Positions 1 through 8,310 of a DNA stretch of 64,000 nt are shown in pieces (position 1 is the first letter of the stretch; each line of letters opens with the position of its first letter). Made by a program: the position numbers and the translations under genes. This stretch comes from Microcoleus sp036705565. GTDB taxonomy: Bacteria > Cyanobacteriota > Cyanobacteriia > Cyanobacteriales > Microcoleaceae. The notes under the pieces are model-generated. The model was given only the letters and a program-made list of their open reading frames with translations. It made no database searches and had not been told where the DNA came from. The stretch lies in NCBI GenBank assembly GCA_036705565.1, contig JAUBUY010000005.1. One strand, written 5' to 3'.

Positions 1-293
1 GAATTTATATCTCCCAGACCCAAAGCTACACTGTAGGATATTGATGGGACTCCTTGGAATAGAAGGAGAGAACCAAATTGGTCAATCCTGAAATTTATAT
101 AATTTTTGATAAAATCAGGTAACAGATATTCCACCTGGCTTAAAATATACTTTAAGGGATTTTCAACATATTTAAAGAAAACTTGTTTGTGTGTCCTGTA
201 AAAATCCGATCTAGGGTCTTCATAAAAATCGGTCAATAGGTTAAATGTGTTCTCTGAAAAAGGGCATTCAGGATGTACAAAAACTTTTTCCAT
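1..293 (-). CDS. Partial hypothetical protein, C-terminus beyond window
   Basis: An open frame runs without a stop from an ATG at 293 down to the window edge, giving about 97 residues that begin MEKVFVHPECPF. The stretch around residues 20-50 (LLTDFYEDPRSDFYRTHKQ, then a PLKYILSQVEYLLP segment) faintly recalls the N-terminus of DUF2461 proteins. The likeness is weak and I assign no function. No Shine-Dalgarno-like sequence is obvious. The gene diverges from the FAD oxidoreductase at 564 and shares a 270-bp intergenic region with it. Confidence 0.5.
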   Translation of the reverse strand, partial: MEKVFVHPECPFSENTFNLLTDFYEDPRSDFYRTHKQVFFKYVENPLKYILSQVEYLLPDFIKNYINFRIDQFGSLLLFQGVPSISYSVALGLGDIN

Positions 294-563
294 TTTTTCT
301 GTATGTTTAAGGTGACTCAATTGTTGTTCTTAAATTATTGTAGCCGATCGCCCTTCCCGACACCAGATATCTGAGATACGATCGCACCCACCATCCTTAC
401 CCTCATCAATAGCCCTCCCAAACCAGTAACACTGGCAAAACCGCTAACAACAGTTCCCGGAAAAGTTAAAACTGTGTCGAAACAATCTAAACGTGCTATA
501 TTCAACTCCGTAAACCCTGAACTGCGCTTTCAGGTAATGCAAATTTATAAACGAGTCAACTGA
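294..563. other. Divergent intergenic region
   Basis: This stretch separates two divergent genes and must hold both promoters. It contains HIP1-like CGATCG cores and no convincing RNA gene, terminator or ORF. I could not pick a reliable -10/-35 pair. Confidence 0.3.
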
Positions 564-2216
564 ATGCTCTCTACTTTCAAGAAATTAGCTTCAATTGCAA
601 TCATCTTTGCCGCCCTAAAACTTTTACTTAATTATCCGCCTTTCAGAGAAATAGAAAATTATATCGCAAATAGAAACCCAGCAAGTGCCACCTTAGACAA
701 TGGAACTCTGCAGCAAAAACCCAGCAGCCCGCCTCCGGTACTTCCCAAAAAACCACCAGAGCAAACCTTTGATGTAGTAGTGTATGGCGATGAAGTACCG
801 GGGATATGTGCGGCGATATGGGCGAAGAAAACTTTAGGCCCAAAGGGCAAAGTTGCGATCGTGCGATCGACCTACGGAAGAGATCCTTTGGGCGGCTTAC
901 TTACCCGCGGCGGTTTAGCTTACATCGATTTAGATAAAATCCCCAATTGGCAACGCCAACCCTACGCCCAATGTTTTAAAGAATTCTTAGATAAAGCGAA
1001 TGCGCGCGAATCTTGCTTAGACCCAAAAAGGGCAGATCAAGCTCTCAGACAAATGCTTTCAGCAGCAAAAGTCAGAGTTATTTCCAACTCAACTCTTACT
1101 CCCCACGTCGTAGATAAAAAAATCGAATATGCCCAAGTAAAAGGCAGTAGCTTAAGAATTAAAGCCAACTCTTTTATTGACGTAACTCAAGACGCTGAAT
1201 TAGCCAGAAAAGCCGGATTATCTTATTATACAGGATATGAATCTCAAAATATAAAATCCAAAAATGAAACTTTAGCAGTCTCTGTAGTTCCGACAATTAC
1301 AGGTATAACGATGTCCGAATTCCGCAGAATAGAAGATGACATTCTATACAATCGGCCTTTGGTAAAAAAGATTAAAGAAAGCATTACAAAATATAAAGAT
1401 CCAGCCAGTACAAAATTCTGGCTGAAGAATTTTTGGAGTACGATTTATCAGCCATATACAGACGGCTACGACATCAGAAGTGTAGCTATAGGAGCAGCGT
1501 ATCACATAGATAGAAATCTGCCCTTTAGTCAAAATAAAGGATTCTTTTTTGATAAAGGCAATGTCTGCGTTTATAACAAAAATGTGCTGTCCTGGAACGG
1601 GTTTCTGTTTAAATACCAAGTTGACCAAATCATGAAGATGGAAGCTAACGGCAGAAAACCGACTCCTGAGATGATTAAAGAAATGTCACATCTCCAACAC
1701 TGGCTACAAAAGAAGTCGGGTAAAGATGTGAGAGTATTTATTCCAGACGAGATTTATATCAGGCAAAGTTTGAACGTTCGCGAGGTGGTAGATCCGCTAA
1801 CGGGGAAGGAGATTATCAAAGGGGGAACAGCCACGTCCAAGTCGATCGGCAGTTTTTCCTACGATTTCGATATGCGGGGCGGAGTCAAGCATTTATCTAC
1901 GAGAATTCCGCCGCTGCCAGTGTATAATTTCGGGATAGAAAGCGCTTTGGCTAGCAAAGTGAATAATTTAGCCATTGTCGGGCGATCGTCGGGTTATGTC
2001 GGTATGGCGGTATCTGTCGGGCGAATTGCGACGGTGAATATTTATCAAGGACAAGGTGTGGGCGTGGCGGCTGGTTTGGCTAGCAAGTTCGGCGTGCCGC
2101 TGAATTCGATTACTTCGGCTGAAACGAAAAAAACTCTGGAGACTTTAACGGGGAAAACGACGTATTTGTCGGGGAGAGATACGAGTTATGGGGTGGATTA
2201 TAAGGAAGTGAAATAA
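564..2216 (+). CDS. FAD-dependent oxidoreductase, N-terminally anchored or exported
   Basis: 550 residues. Residues 1-25 form a hydrophobic segment after a short basic start (LSTFKK), so it is probably a signal anchor or signal peptide. A proline-rich linker follows (SSPPPVLPKKPPEQ, about 53-67). From residue 69 FDVVVYGDEVPGICAA is the beta-alpha-beta dinucleotide-binding fold, and GGLLTRGGLAY (about 109-119) matches the LGG..T.GG signature of the FAD_oxidored family (PF12831). The C-terminal part (ALASKVNNLAIVGRSSGYVGMA, quoted in pieces) contains the second flavin contact expected in this fold. The first glycine motif is YGDEVPG rather than GxGxxG, a variant I recall in related cyanobacterial proteins. 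The substrate is unknown. There is no partner gene beside it. Confidence 0.75.
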   Translation: MLSTFKKLASIAIIFAALKLLLNYPPFREIENYIANRNPASATLDNGTLQQKPSSPPPVLPKKPPEQTFDVVVYGDEVPGICAAIWAKKTLGPKGKVAIVRSTYGRDPLGGLLTRGGLAYIDLDKIPNWQRQPYAQCFKEFLDKANARESCLDPKRADQALRQMLSAAKVRVISNSTLTPHVVDKKIEYAQVKGSSLRIKANSFIDVTQDAELARKAGLSYYTGYESQNIKSKNETLAVSVVPTITGITMSEFRRIEDDILYNRPLVKKIKESITKYKDPASTKFWLKNFWSTIYQPYTDGYDIRSVAIGAAYHIDRNLPFSQNKGFFFDKGNVCVYNKNVLSWNGFLFKYQVDQIMKMEANGRKPTPEMIKEMSHLQHWLQKKSGKDVRVFIPDEIYIRQSLNVREVVDPLTGKEIIKGGTATSKSIGSFSYDFDMRGGVKHLSTRIPPLPVYNFGIESALASKVNNLAIVGRSSGYVGMAVSVGRIATVNIYQGQGVGVAAGLASKFGVPLNSITSAETKKTLETLTGKTTYLSGRDTSYGVDYKEVK

Positions 2217-2534
2217 TCGACATATAGCAGTCGCCCGTGTTGCTAAACTATGTTAAACCAGGCCTACAAACTAGAAACTTTTGTTTAAGTTTGAGAACAA
2301 AAAACGCAATTCCTGGAGTTTGATAACTGTTATTCATTGCGATTCTTAATTATTGCAATTTGTTTTACCAGTAGGACTAAGGCAAAAAGAAAATCGGTTT
2401 CTCTGCAGAATCGTGGCTTTCTCCCAGAGAAGGCAGGTTTTGGATTAGGAATTTATGTCAAATAAGATATTAAAAGGATTTAACCACTGAAGATGTCGAA
2501 ACCTCATATTCGACGGCGCAAGATTCCCCAACTC
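2217..2534. other. Intergenic region between convergent genes, nothing recognised
   Basis: 318 bp of AT-rich DNA between the end of the FAD oxidoreductase and the end of the convergent toxin gene. No clear terminator hairpin, RNA gene or repeat of the families seen elsewhere was found. Confidence 0.3.
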
Positions 2535-2909
2535 TTAGATATCCTCTCGATCTTCGCTCTGCTGCTGCTCGTATTCTGTAATAATGTTCTGAATATCCTC
2601 TGCTGCAATATCGACTTGTTCGGATTTGGTGTAAAGGGTCAGCAAAATGATTCCCGTTGCTGTTTGGACGTAGTAAATTAAACGGTATCCACCACTTTTA
2701 CCTTTTTGAGTGTCGCTATTTCGGGCTCTCAACTTGAAGACTGCATAACCCACTCCAGCAATTCGATCTCCTGGCAGTTCTCCCCGTGTGAGTTGTTCGA
2801 TAATGGGTTGAATATCATTGCGAATGCTGCGGTATTTTTTTGCAAGAGTGCGTAAATTGCGATTGAAGGTTGGTGAAACTATAACTTGAATTAAGGGCAA
2901 GTCAGTCAT
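2535..2909 (-). CDS. RelE/ParE-superfamily toxin
   Basis: Starting at ATG 2909 (MTDLPLIQVIVSP) gives 124 residues; an upstream in-frame start at 2936 would add MLKCGKELK. The 2909 start is preferred because its ATGACTGA overlaps the antitoxin stop by 8 nt, the usual translational coupling. The order FNRNLRTLAKKYRSI, then ELPGDRIAGVGYAVFKLRARNSD, then KSGGYRLIYYVQT (quoted in pieces) and the strand with ILLTLYTKSEQ is the RelE/ParE fold of mRNA interferases acting with the ribosome. The family toxin is neutralised by the product of the upstream gene. The last 15 residues are very acidic (EYEQQQSEDREDI). Confidence 0.8.
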   Translation of the reverse strand: MTDLPLIQVIVSPTFNRNLRTLAKKYRSIRNDIQPIIEQLTRGELPGDRIAGVGYAVFKLRARNSDTQKGKSGGYRLIYYVQTATGIILLTLYTKSEQVDIAAEDIQNIITEYEQQQSEDREDI

Positions 2910-3237
2910 TTTCAATTCCTTCCCACATTTGAGCAACCGAAATGGTTTGCCCAGTCATGGCTTCGTGCCAAGCTTGCCGAAAATCTTGTATAAGCGCTGC
3001 TTTAGATTGGTTCTCTCCGTCAATTTCTGAGGGTTCTGGAATACTAAAAGAATTAGCAGGAGGCATCTCTTGGATTTCTGCTGAGAAAACCTCTGGCAGA
3101 TTATTTGGCGAAATGATTACCCCCTGACGTTGCTTTTGGCTTAGAAACTCTATAAAACTCGCAACTAATGCCAGATGTTCTGGAGAAAGTCGATCGAGCC
3201 ATCGATCGATTTGATGTCGAAGTGCTGCTACATTCAT
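2902..3237 (-). CDS. Antitoxin of RelE-type pair
   Basis: 111 residues. The N-terminal segment RHQIDRWLDRLSPEHLALVASFIEFL is a helix seen at the start of many cyanobacterial antitoxins and is followed by a long polar linker. The C-terminus (FRQAWHEAMTGQTISVAQMWEGIEND) is typical of the toxin-binding tail that precedes RelE-like genes in these genomes. It lies first in a two-gene operon and overlaps the toxin by 8 nt. No classical HTH, RHH or AbrB motif is evident, so how it binds its own operator is unclear. Confidence 0.65.
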   Translation of the reverse strand: MNVAALRHQIDRWLDRLSPEHLALVASFIEFLSQKQRQGVIISPNNLPEVFSAEIQEMPPANSFSIPEPSEIDGENQSKAALIQDFRQAWHEAMTGQTISVAQMWEGIEND

Positions 3238-3397
3238 AATCCCATCAAACCTTTTAATTTTACCTTGATTTTAACGTAAACCCGCCCCGCCTGGAATATC
3301 GCTCTTCCCTCTGCCTCTGCGCCCTCTGCGGTTCAAACCTCTTCTCTTCCCCCCGCTGTGGCACAATCTTATATATAAAACCTGCACCCTCTCGCCA

Positions 3398-6244
3398 ATG
3401 ACCGCAAACCTACCCCCCCAATACGACCCCCAAGCCACCGAAGCCAAGTGGCAAAAATACTGGGAAGACAACCAAACCTTCAAAGCTGACCCCGAAAAAG
3501 GTGGCGAACCTTACTGCGTAGTTATCCCGCCGCCCAACGTCACCGGCAGCCTCCACATGGGACACGCTTTTGAAGAGACGCTGATTGATGTCCTCGTCCG
3601 CTATCACCGCATGACTGGACGCAATACCCTGTGGTTGCCGGGAACGGATCATGCTAGCATCGCAGTTCAAACTATTCTGGAAAAGCAACTCAAAGCAGAA
3701 GGCAAAACTCGCCACGATTTAGGTAGAGAAAAATTCTTGGAACGGGCCTGGGAGTGGAAAGCTGAATCGGGCAATACTATTACTAATCAATTACGCAGTT
3801 TGGGCGTGTCTGTTGATTGGTCGCGTGAACGCTTTACGATGGATGAAGGCTTATCCGCTGCGGTTTTAGAAGCGTTTGTCCGCCTGTACGATGAGGGGCT
3901 GATTTATCGCGGCAATTACCTGGTGAATTGGTGTCCGGCTAGTCAGTCTGCTGTGTCGGATTTGGAGGTAGACCAACAGGAAGTTGAGGGCCATTTGTGG
4001 CATTTCCGCTATCCTTTGACGGACGGTTCTGGTTATTTGGAGGTGGCGACGACTCGGCCGGAAACGATGTTGGGGGATACTGGGGTGGCGGTGAATCCAC
4101 AGGACGATCGCTACAAGCATCTTATCGGTAAAACTGTCACTTTGCCGATCGCAAATCGCGAAATTCCCATCATTGCTGATGAGTTTGTCGATCCGACTTT
4201 CGGAACTGGTTGTGTCAAGGTGACACCCGCCCACGATCCGAATGACTTCGAGATGGGTAAGCGTCACAATTTGCCGTTTATTAACATCATGAATAAGGAC
4301 GGCACTTTAAATGAAAATGCCGGAGAGTTCCAAGGACAAGACCGATTTGTTGCCCGGAAAAATGTGGTGCAGCGGTTAGAAACTGACGGGGTTTTGGTTA
4401 AAATAGAAGATTATAAGCATACTGTTCCCTACAGCGAACGCGGCAAGGTTCCGGTCGAACCTTTGATATCTACGCAATGGTTTGTGAAGATAGATCCTCT
4501 TTCTCAGCGTGCTTTAGAAGCATTAGATCAAAGTAACTCACCCGTCTTTGTTCCTGAGAGATGGACAAAGGTTTATCGCGATTGGTTGGTGAAGCTGAAG
4601 GATTGGTGTATCTCCCGCCAATTGTGGTGGGGACACCAAATCCCGGCTTGGTATGCTGTTAGCGAAACTAACGGCGAAATTACTGATACGACACCTTTTA
4701 TAGTTGCGAAAACTGAAGCTGAAGCTAAGGAAAAAGCTACGGCTAAATTTGGTAATGACGTAGAGTTAGCCAGAGATCCAGACGTATTGGATACTTGGTT
4801 TTCGTCTGGGTTGTGGCCTTTCTCAACTCTGGGATGGCCTGACGAAACTAATGATTTGGAGTTTTACTATCCGACAACTACTTTGGTAACAGGTTTTGAT
4901 ATCATCTTTTTCTGGGTTGCTAGAATGACGATGATGGCAGGACATTTTACTGAAAAGATGCCTTTTGATACTGTTTACATTCACGGTTTGGTGTTGGATG
5001 AAAACGGTCAGAAAATGTCTAAGAGTAAAAATAACGGTATCGATCCGCTGCTGTTGATTGGTAAGTACGGTACTGATGCTTTGCGCTACACTTTGGTTAA
5101 GGAAGTGGTTGGGGCCGGTCAAAATATTCGCATGGAGTACGATCGCAAAACTGATGAATCGAAATCGGTGGAAGCTTCCCGGAATTTCACGAATAAGTTG
5201 TGGAATGCGGCGCGGTTTGTGATGATGAATTTGGAGGGACAGACGCCGCAACAATTGGGAATTCCTTACCCCCCCCAACCCCCCCTTACTAAGGGGGGGA
5301 GAGAAGAAGATTCCCTTGTTGAGGGGGGGAGAGAAGAAGATTCCCTTGTTGAGGGGGGGAGAGAGGAAGGGTTGGAATTGTGCGATCGCTGGATTCTTTC
5401 TCGCTACAATCAAGTTGTGCAGCAAAGCCGCAATTGTTTGGAAAATTACGGTTTGGGGGAAGCGGCGAAGGGACTTTATGAGTTTATTTGGGGCGATTTC
5501 TGTGACTGGTATATTGAGTTAGTCAAGTCTCGCTTGCAACAGGATGCTGAACCAAATTCTAAGAAAATGGCACAGCAAACTTTTGCTTTTGTGTTGGAAG
5601 GGATTCTGAAACTGCTGCATCCTTTTATGCCACACATTACTGAGGAAATTTGGCACACTCTGACTCAAACAGGTGATGGCGAATGTTTGGCTTTGCAAGC
5701 TTATCCTGAAGCTGATATCTCGCTAATTGATGCTGATTTGGAACAGCAGTTTGAGTTGTTGTTCGGTACAATTCGCACTATTCGCAATTTGCGGGCAGAT
5801 GCTGATATCAAACCCAGTGTGAAGGTGACGGCGATTTTGCAAAGCGAAAGCGAGAAAGAACGCCAAATCATCTCAGATGGAGGTGTTTACATTCAGGATT
5901 TGGCAAAAGTCGAAAATCTGACAGTTACTGCTAGTTTGGATGCAGAACCCCCCCTTAATCCCCCCCTTGGTAAGGGGGGGCAAGGGGGGTCAATTGCTGG
6001 GGTTGTCGGTACTGTGCAAGTATTGATTCCCCTGGCTGGGGTGGTGGATTTGGCGGCTTTGCGTGCTAAATTAGAGAAGAAGTTGAGCAAGGTGGAAGCT
6101 GAAATTAAGCATAGTGCGGCGCGCTTGACTAATCAGAAGTTTGTGGATAAGGCTACTCCTGATGTGGTTCAGGGGGCGAGGGATGCTTTGGCGGAAGCCC
6201 AAAAACAAGCGGAAATTTTGCGCGATCGGCTAAAGTTGTTTTAA
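3398..6244 (+). CDS. valS: Valyl-tRNA synthetase
   Basis: 948 residues of class I aminoacyl-tRNA synthetase charging tRNA-Val. PPNVTGSLHMGHAF near residues 47-60 carries the HIGH-type signature (HMGH) and QKMSKSKNNG near 538-547 is the KMSKS loop. The editing domain (TTRPETMLGDTGVAV, then GTGCVKVTPAHDPNDF) lies between them. LELCDRWILSRYN begins the anticodon-binding domain, and the C-terminus is the valine-specific coiled coil. Two stretches look foreign: 5267-5373 encodes YPPQPPLTKGGREED with two further EDSLVEGGRE units, and 5945-5993 encodes PPLNPPLGKGGQGGS. Both are in-frame copies of the genomic CCCCCC...GGGGGG palindromic repeat and sit at domain borders, where they may be tolerated. 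The start ATG opens MTANLPPQYDPQA, the normal ValS N-terminus. Confidence 0.97.
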   Translation: MTANLPPQYDPQATEAKWQKYWEDNQTFKADPEKGGEPYCVVIPPPNVTGSLHMGHAFEETLIDVLVRYHRMTGRNTLWLPGTDHASIAVQTILEKQLKAEGKTRHDLGREKFLERAWEWKAESGNTITNQLRSLGVSVDWSRERFTMDEGLSAAVLEAFVRLYDEGLIYRGNYLVNWCPASQSAVSDLEVDQQEVEGHLWHFRYPLTDGSGYLEVATTRPETMLGDTGVAVNPQDDRYKHLIGKTVTLPIANREIPIIADEFVDPTFGTGCVKVTPAHDPNDFEMGKRHNLPFINIMNKDGTLNENAGEFQGQDRFVARKNVVQRLETDGVLVKIEDYKHTVPYSERGKVPVEPLISTQWFVKIDPLSQRALEALDQSNSPVFVPERWTKVYRDWLVKLKDWCISRQLWWGHQIPAWYAVSETNGEITDTTPFIVAKTEAEAKEKATAKFGNDVELARDPDVLDTWFSSGLWPFSTLGWPDETNDLEFYYPTTTLVTGFDIIFFWVARMTMMAGHFTEKMPFDTVYIHGLVLDENGQKMSKSKNNGIDPLLLIGKYGTDALRYTLVKEVVGAGQNIRMEYDRKTDESKSVEASRNFTNKLWNAARFVMMNLEGQTPQQLGIPYPPQPPLTKGGREEDSLVEGGREEDSLVEGGREEGLELCDRWILSRYNQVVQQSRNCLENYGLGEAAKGLYEFIWGDFCDWYIELVKSRLQQDAEPNSKKMAQQTFAFVLEGILKLLHPFMPHITEEIWHTLTQTGDGECLALQAYPEADISLIDADLEQQFELLFGTIRTIRNLRADADIKPSVKVTAILQSESEKERQIISDGGVYIQDLAKVENLTVTASLDAEPPLNPPLGKGGQGGSIAGVVGTVQVLIPLAGVVDLAALRAKLEKKLSKVEAEIKHSAARLTNQKFVDKATPDVVQGARDALAEAQKQAEILRDRLKLF
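5267..5373. repeat. Palindromic repeat inserted in valS, with locally triplicated 30-bp unit
   Basis: The core CCCCCCTTACTAAGGGGGG is followed by three units of about 30 bp that read GAGGGGGGGAGAGAAGAAG and related sequence. The insertion stays in frame and encodes a 10-residue period with the consensus GGREEDSLVE. It lies just before the DRWILSR block of ValS. Confidence 0.75.
5945..5993. repeat. Second palindromic repeat inserted in valS
   Basis: The run CCCCCCCTTAATCCCCCCCT followed by TGGTAAGGGGGGGCAAGGGG belongs to the same family as 5267-5373. It encodes PPLNPPLGKGGQGGS between the anticodon-binding region and the C-terminal coiled coil, without disturbing the frame. Confidence 0.75.
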
Positions 6245-6658
6245 GGAGTCATTAGTCGCGGGTGGGGTGAGAAACCGGGTTTCTACGAATTTTTCGGTTG
6301 AGTAACGAAAAATATTGAAAGAAACCCGGTTTCTGAGGAGATTATCATTTTTATTAGGCTGGGCGATCGCTGTATAAAAACATCCCAAAATCCCGTAGGG
6401 GCGGGTTAACCAGCCATCTATGAAATACACAAACAATCTCGTAAACCCGCCCTCTCCTCAGCCATTATTTACATCACAATTTTACCTCTAAATTCATCGT
6501 ACATTTTTATTGTTGGTGGGCGGGGGCGGGTTTATAGTATTATTGATGTTTACCATAAATGGTTGGCGAACCCGCCCCTACAAATTTGGTTTCAATAATA
6601 GAACCAATTGTGCTAACACGGGCAATTAATCACCAATTACCAATTACTAATTACCCTC
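6245..6658. repeat. Repeat-rich intergenic region after valS
   Basis: It holds one AAACCGGGTTT-type bipartite repeat at 6271-6337 and two copies of a GGGGCGGGTT...AACCCGCCCC inverted repeat (about 6395-6453 and 6517-6590). No gene is supported; the only long frame here is made of repeat sequence. Confidence 0.7.
6271..6337. repeat. Bipartite AGAAACCGGGTTTCT repeat, copy 1
   Basis: Two inverted copies of GAAACCGGGTTTC lie about 40 bp apart. The same arrangement recurs near 17652, 19408, 27552 and 43908 in this window, always outside genes. Confidence 0.75.
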
Positions 6659-7135
6659 ATGTTATATTTAGCCCAAGTACAAAAGAAGGAAATTTTAGGC
6701 GAGATAAGTCTGCAATTGCTGGCTTGCCAAAATTCTGATGATACTTGGGCTATGCTTTGTAAAGAAACTCTCTTGACAGTACCGTCAGATTTAGATCAAA
6801 ATGTTTTAAATGAAGGAATGCTAGTATTAGCAAATGTTGACGAAAATAGCCAGGTTTTGCATATTCAAGCAGCTACAAACTGGGTACTACAATTAGTAGA
6901 AAAATATTTAACAACAGGTTTTACTCCCGATTTTTTGCAGCAAGAAGCCCAGAAAGCCGAAGATTGGCGGCAATCTCTCACTTTGCAGAGTCAAGAATTG
7001 TCTCGCCGCTTGATTGAAGTTGAAGCCCGCCGAGAACAAATTCAAAATTTAGAGGCAAAACTCCAGCAGGAAAAGCAATTGTTGGAAAGTTCGATCGCCC
7101 AATTGCCTATTCCGCCCGCTACTCCACTAATTTGA
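6659..7135 (+). CDS. Conserved cyanobacterial hypothetical protein with coiled coil
   Basis: 158 residues with no catalytic motif I recognise. The N-terminal half (LYLAQVQKKEILGEISLQLLAC) looks like a small beta-rich domain. Residues from about 100 to 147 (QKAEDWRQSLTLQSQELSR, then RREQIQNLEAKLQQEKQLLE) form a clear heptad coiled coil. It is transcribed convergently with crtB, 154 bp away. Its role is unknown. Confidence 0.7.
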   Translation: MLYLAQVQKKEILGEISLQLLACQNSDDTWAMLCKETLLTVPSDLDQNVLNEGMLVLANVDENSQVLHIQAATNWVLQLVEKYLTTGFTPDFLQQEAQKAEDWRQSLTLQSQELSRRLIEVEARREQIQNLEAKLQQEKQLLESSIAQLPIPPATPLI

Positions 7136-7289
7136 CTTAAAATTTGATTTAAATTAACACACCAAACGTAGGAACACGGCACTACCGCGTCCCCACTAAC
7201 CTAATATGCAATTTGCTGGACATCATATAATTTGTAACTTGACAAATACCCCTTACCAGTTGCTGAATCGCCAGCAATACGGCCCGCGA

Positions 7290-8219
7290 CTAAAGCACTT
7301 TTGACTTCAGCCAAGCAGCGGGGAGACACCGCAGTTTCTGAGAATTGCTAACATAAGCGCGCTTCTGAAACACATCGTACTGATTGCGTTCGATCGCATT
7401 TAAGATTCTGCTGTAGAGCATTGTAGCAGCCCAAACAGTCCAGCGGATATCGGGACTGAGCACTTTGATTCCGGGTTCCGCGCTGGCGTATAATTTGCGA
7501 GCTCGCTGAATTTGAAACCGCATCAATTCCCGCCAGCGGTTGTCAATCACACCGTTGAATAAGTCTTCTTCGGTGTAGTTAAACAAGGCTAAGTCTTCTA
7601 AGGGAATGTAAATGCGGCCGCGACGGGCGTCTTCTCCGACATCGCGCAAAATATTAGTCAACTGCTTGGCAATACCCAGGGCTATCGCTTCTTCTTTGGG
7701 AATTCTATTCCCCCAGTGCCAATTCCAGTTAGCAGCGGAGTTCGATTCGCCTACACCCATGACAGACATCGACATCAGCCCTACAGTACCCGCTACTCGA
7801 TAACAGTAAAGATTGAGCTCTTCAAAAGTTTCGTAGCGGCTGCGGTACAAGTCCATTTGCTGGCCCGCAATCATCTCTCGAAACGGCCCAATGTCGATCG
7901 GGAAACGAGACAGCGTATCCACCAACGCTACGTCGTAGTCGTCGTGAGGATGGCCGGCAAACACCGATTCTAGCCGTTTTTCCCACAGATTGAGGGTTTC
8001 AGGGGTCGTTGCATCAGAACCCGGCCCGTCTACGAGTTCGTCGGTGCGGCGGCACCAGACGTAAATCGCCCAAATCGCCCGACGCTTGGCTTCGGGCATG
8101 AGTTGAGTGCCTAAATAAAAATTTTTGGCATAACTCGCCGTGACTTGGCGGCACAGTTCGTAAGAGTCATCCACAGAAGCCAGAGTTCTCATGCACTGGA
8201 GTTTTGACAGTTGCAGCAT
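7290..8219 (-). CDS. crtB: 15-cis-phytoene synthase
   Basis: 309 residues. It condenses two geranylgeranyl diphosphates to phytoene, the first committed step of carotenoid synthesis. The two aspartate-rich metal/diphosphate motifs are present: DELVD at residues 60-64 and DVGED near 193, followed by ARRGRIYIPLEDLALF. Length and sequence are typical of cyanobacterial and plant enzymes. It lies 91 bp downstream of pds in the same direction, the usual cyanobacterial pds-crtB arrangement, so the two are probably co-transcribed. Confidence 0.96.
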   Translation of the reverse strand: MLQLSKLQCMRTLASVDDSYELCRQVTASYAKNFYLGTQLMPEAKRRAIWAIYVWCRRTDELVDGPGSDATTPETLNLWEKRLESVFAGHPHDDYDVALVDTLSRFPIDIGPFREMIAGQQMDLYRSRYETFEELNLYCYRVAGTVGLMSMSVMGVGESNSAANWNWHWGNRIPKEEAIALGIAKQLTNILRDVGEDARRGRIYIPLEDLALFNYTEEDLFNGVIDNRWRELMRFQIQRARKLYASAEPGIKVLSPDIRWTVWAATMLYSRILNAIERNQYDVFQKRAYVSNSQKLRCLPAAWLKSKVL

Positions 8220-8257
8220 CCGAGAATAAGAAATTTAAAGATTAGAACTGATTTTCC

Positions 8258-8286
8258 CCCGTTTAGAAAACGGGAGATTTTTTACG
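8258..8286 (+). terminator. Short hairpin with T-tract between pds and crtB
   Basis: CCCGTTT (8258-8264), a 3-nt loop and AAACGGG (8268-8274) form a perfect 7-bp stem, followed on the + strand by AGATTTTTTAC. The T-run lies on the + side only, so on the transcribed minus strand of pds-crtB it would act, if at all, as an mRNA hairpin rather than an intrinsic terminator. Confidence 0.35.
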
Positions 8287-8310
8287 TCTTTATGAAAAAT
8301 TCTTAATTTT

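Noticed and set aside
2493..2681. 62-residue plus-strand frame at the toxin end
   Set aside because: It is opposite the RelE-type toxin and lacks its own signals.
4823..5425. 200-residue minus-strand frame with SPPLNKG repeats inside valS
   Set aside because: It lies opposite a clear ValS reading frame, and its repeats are the complement of the palindromic insertion.
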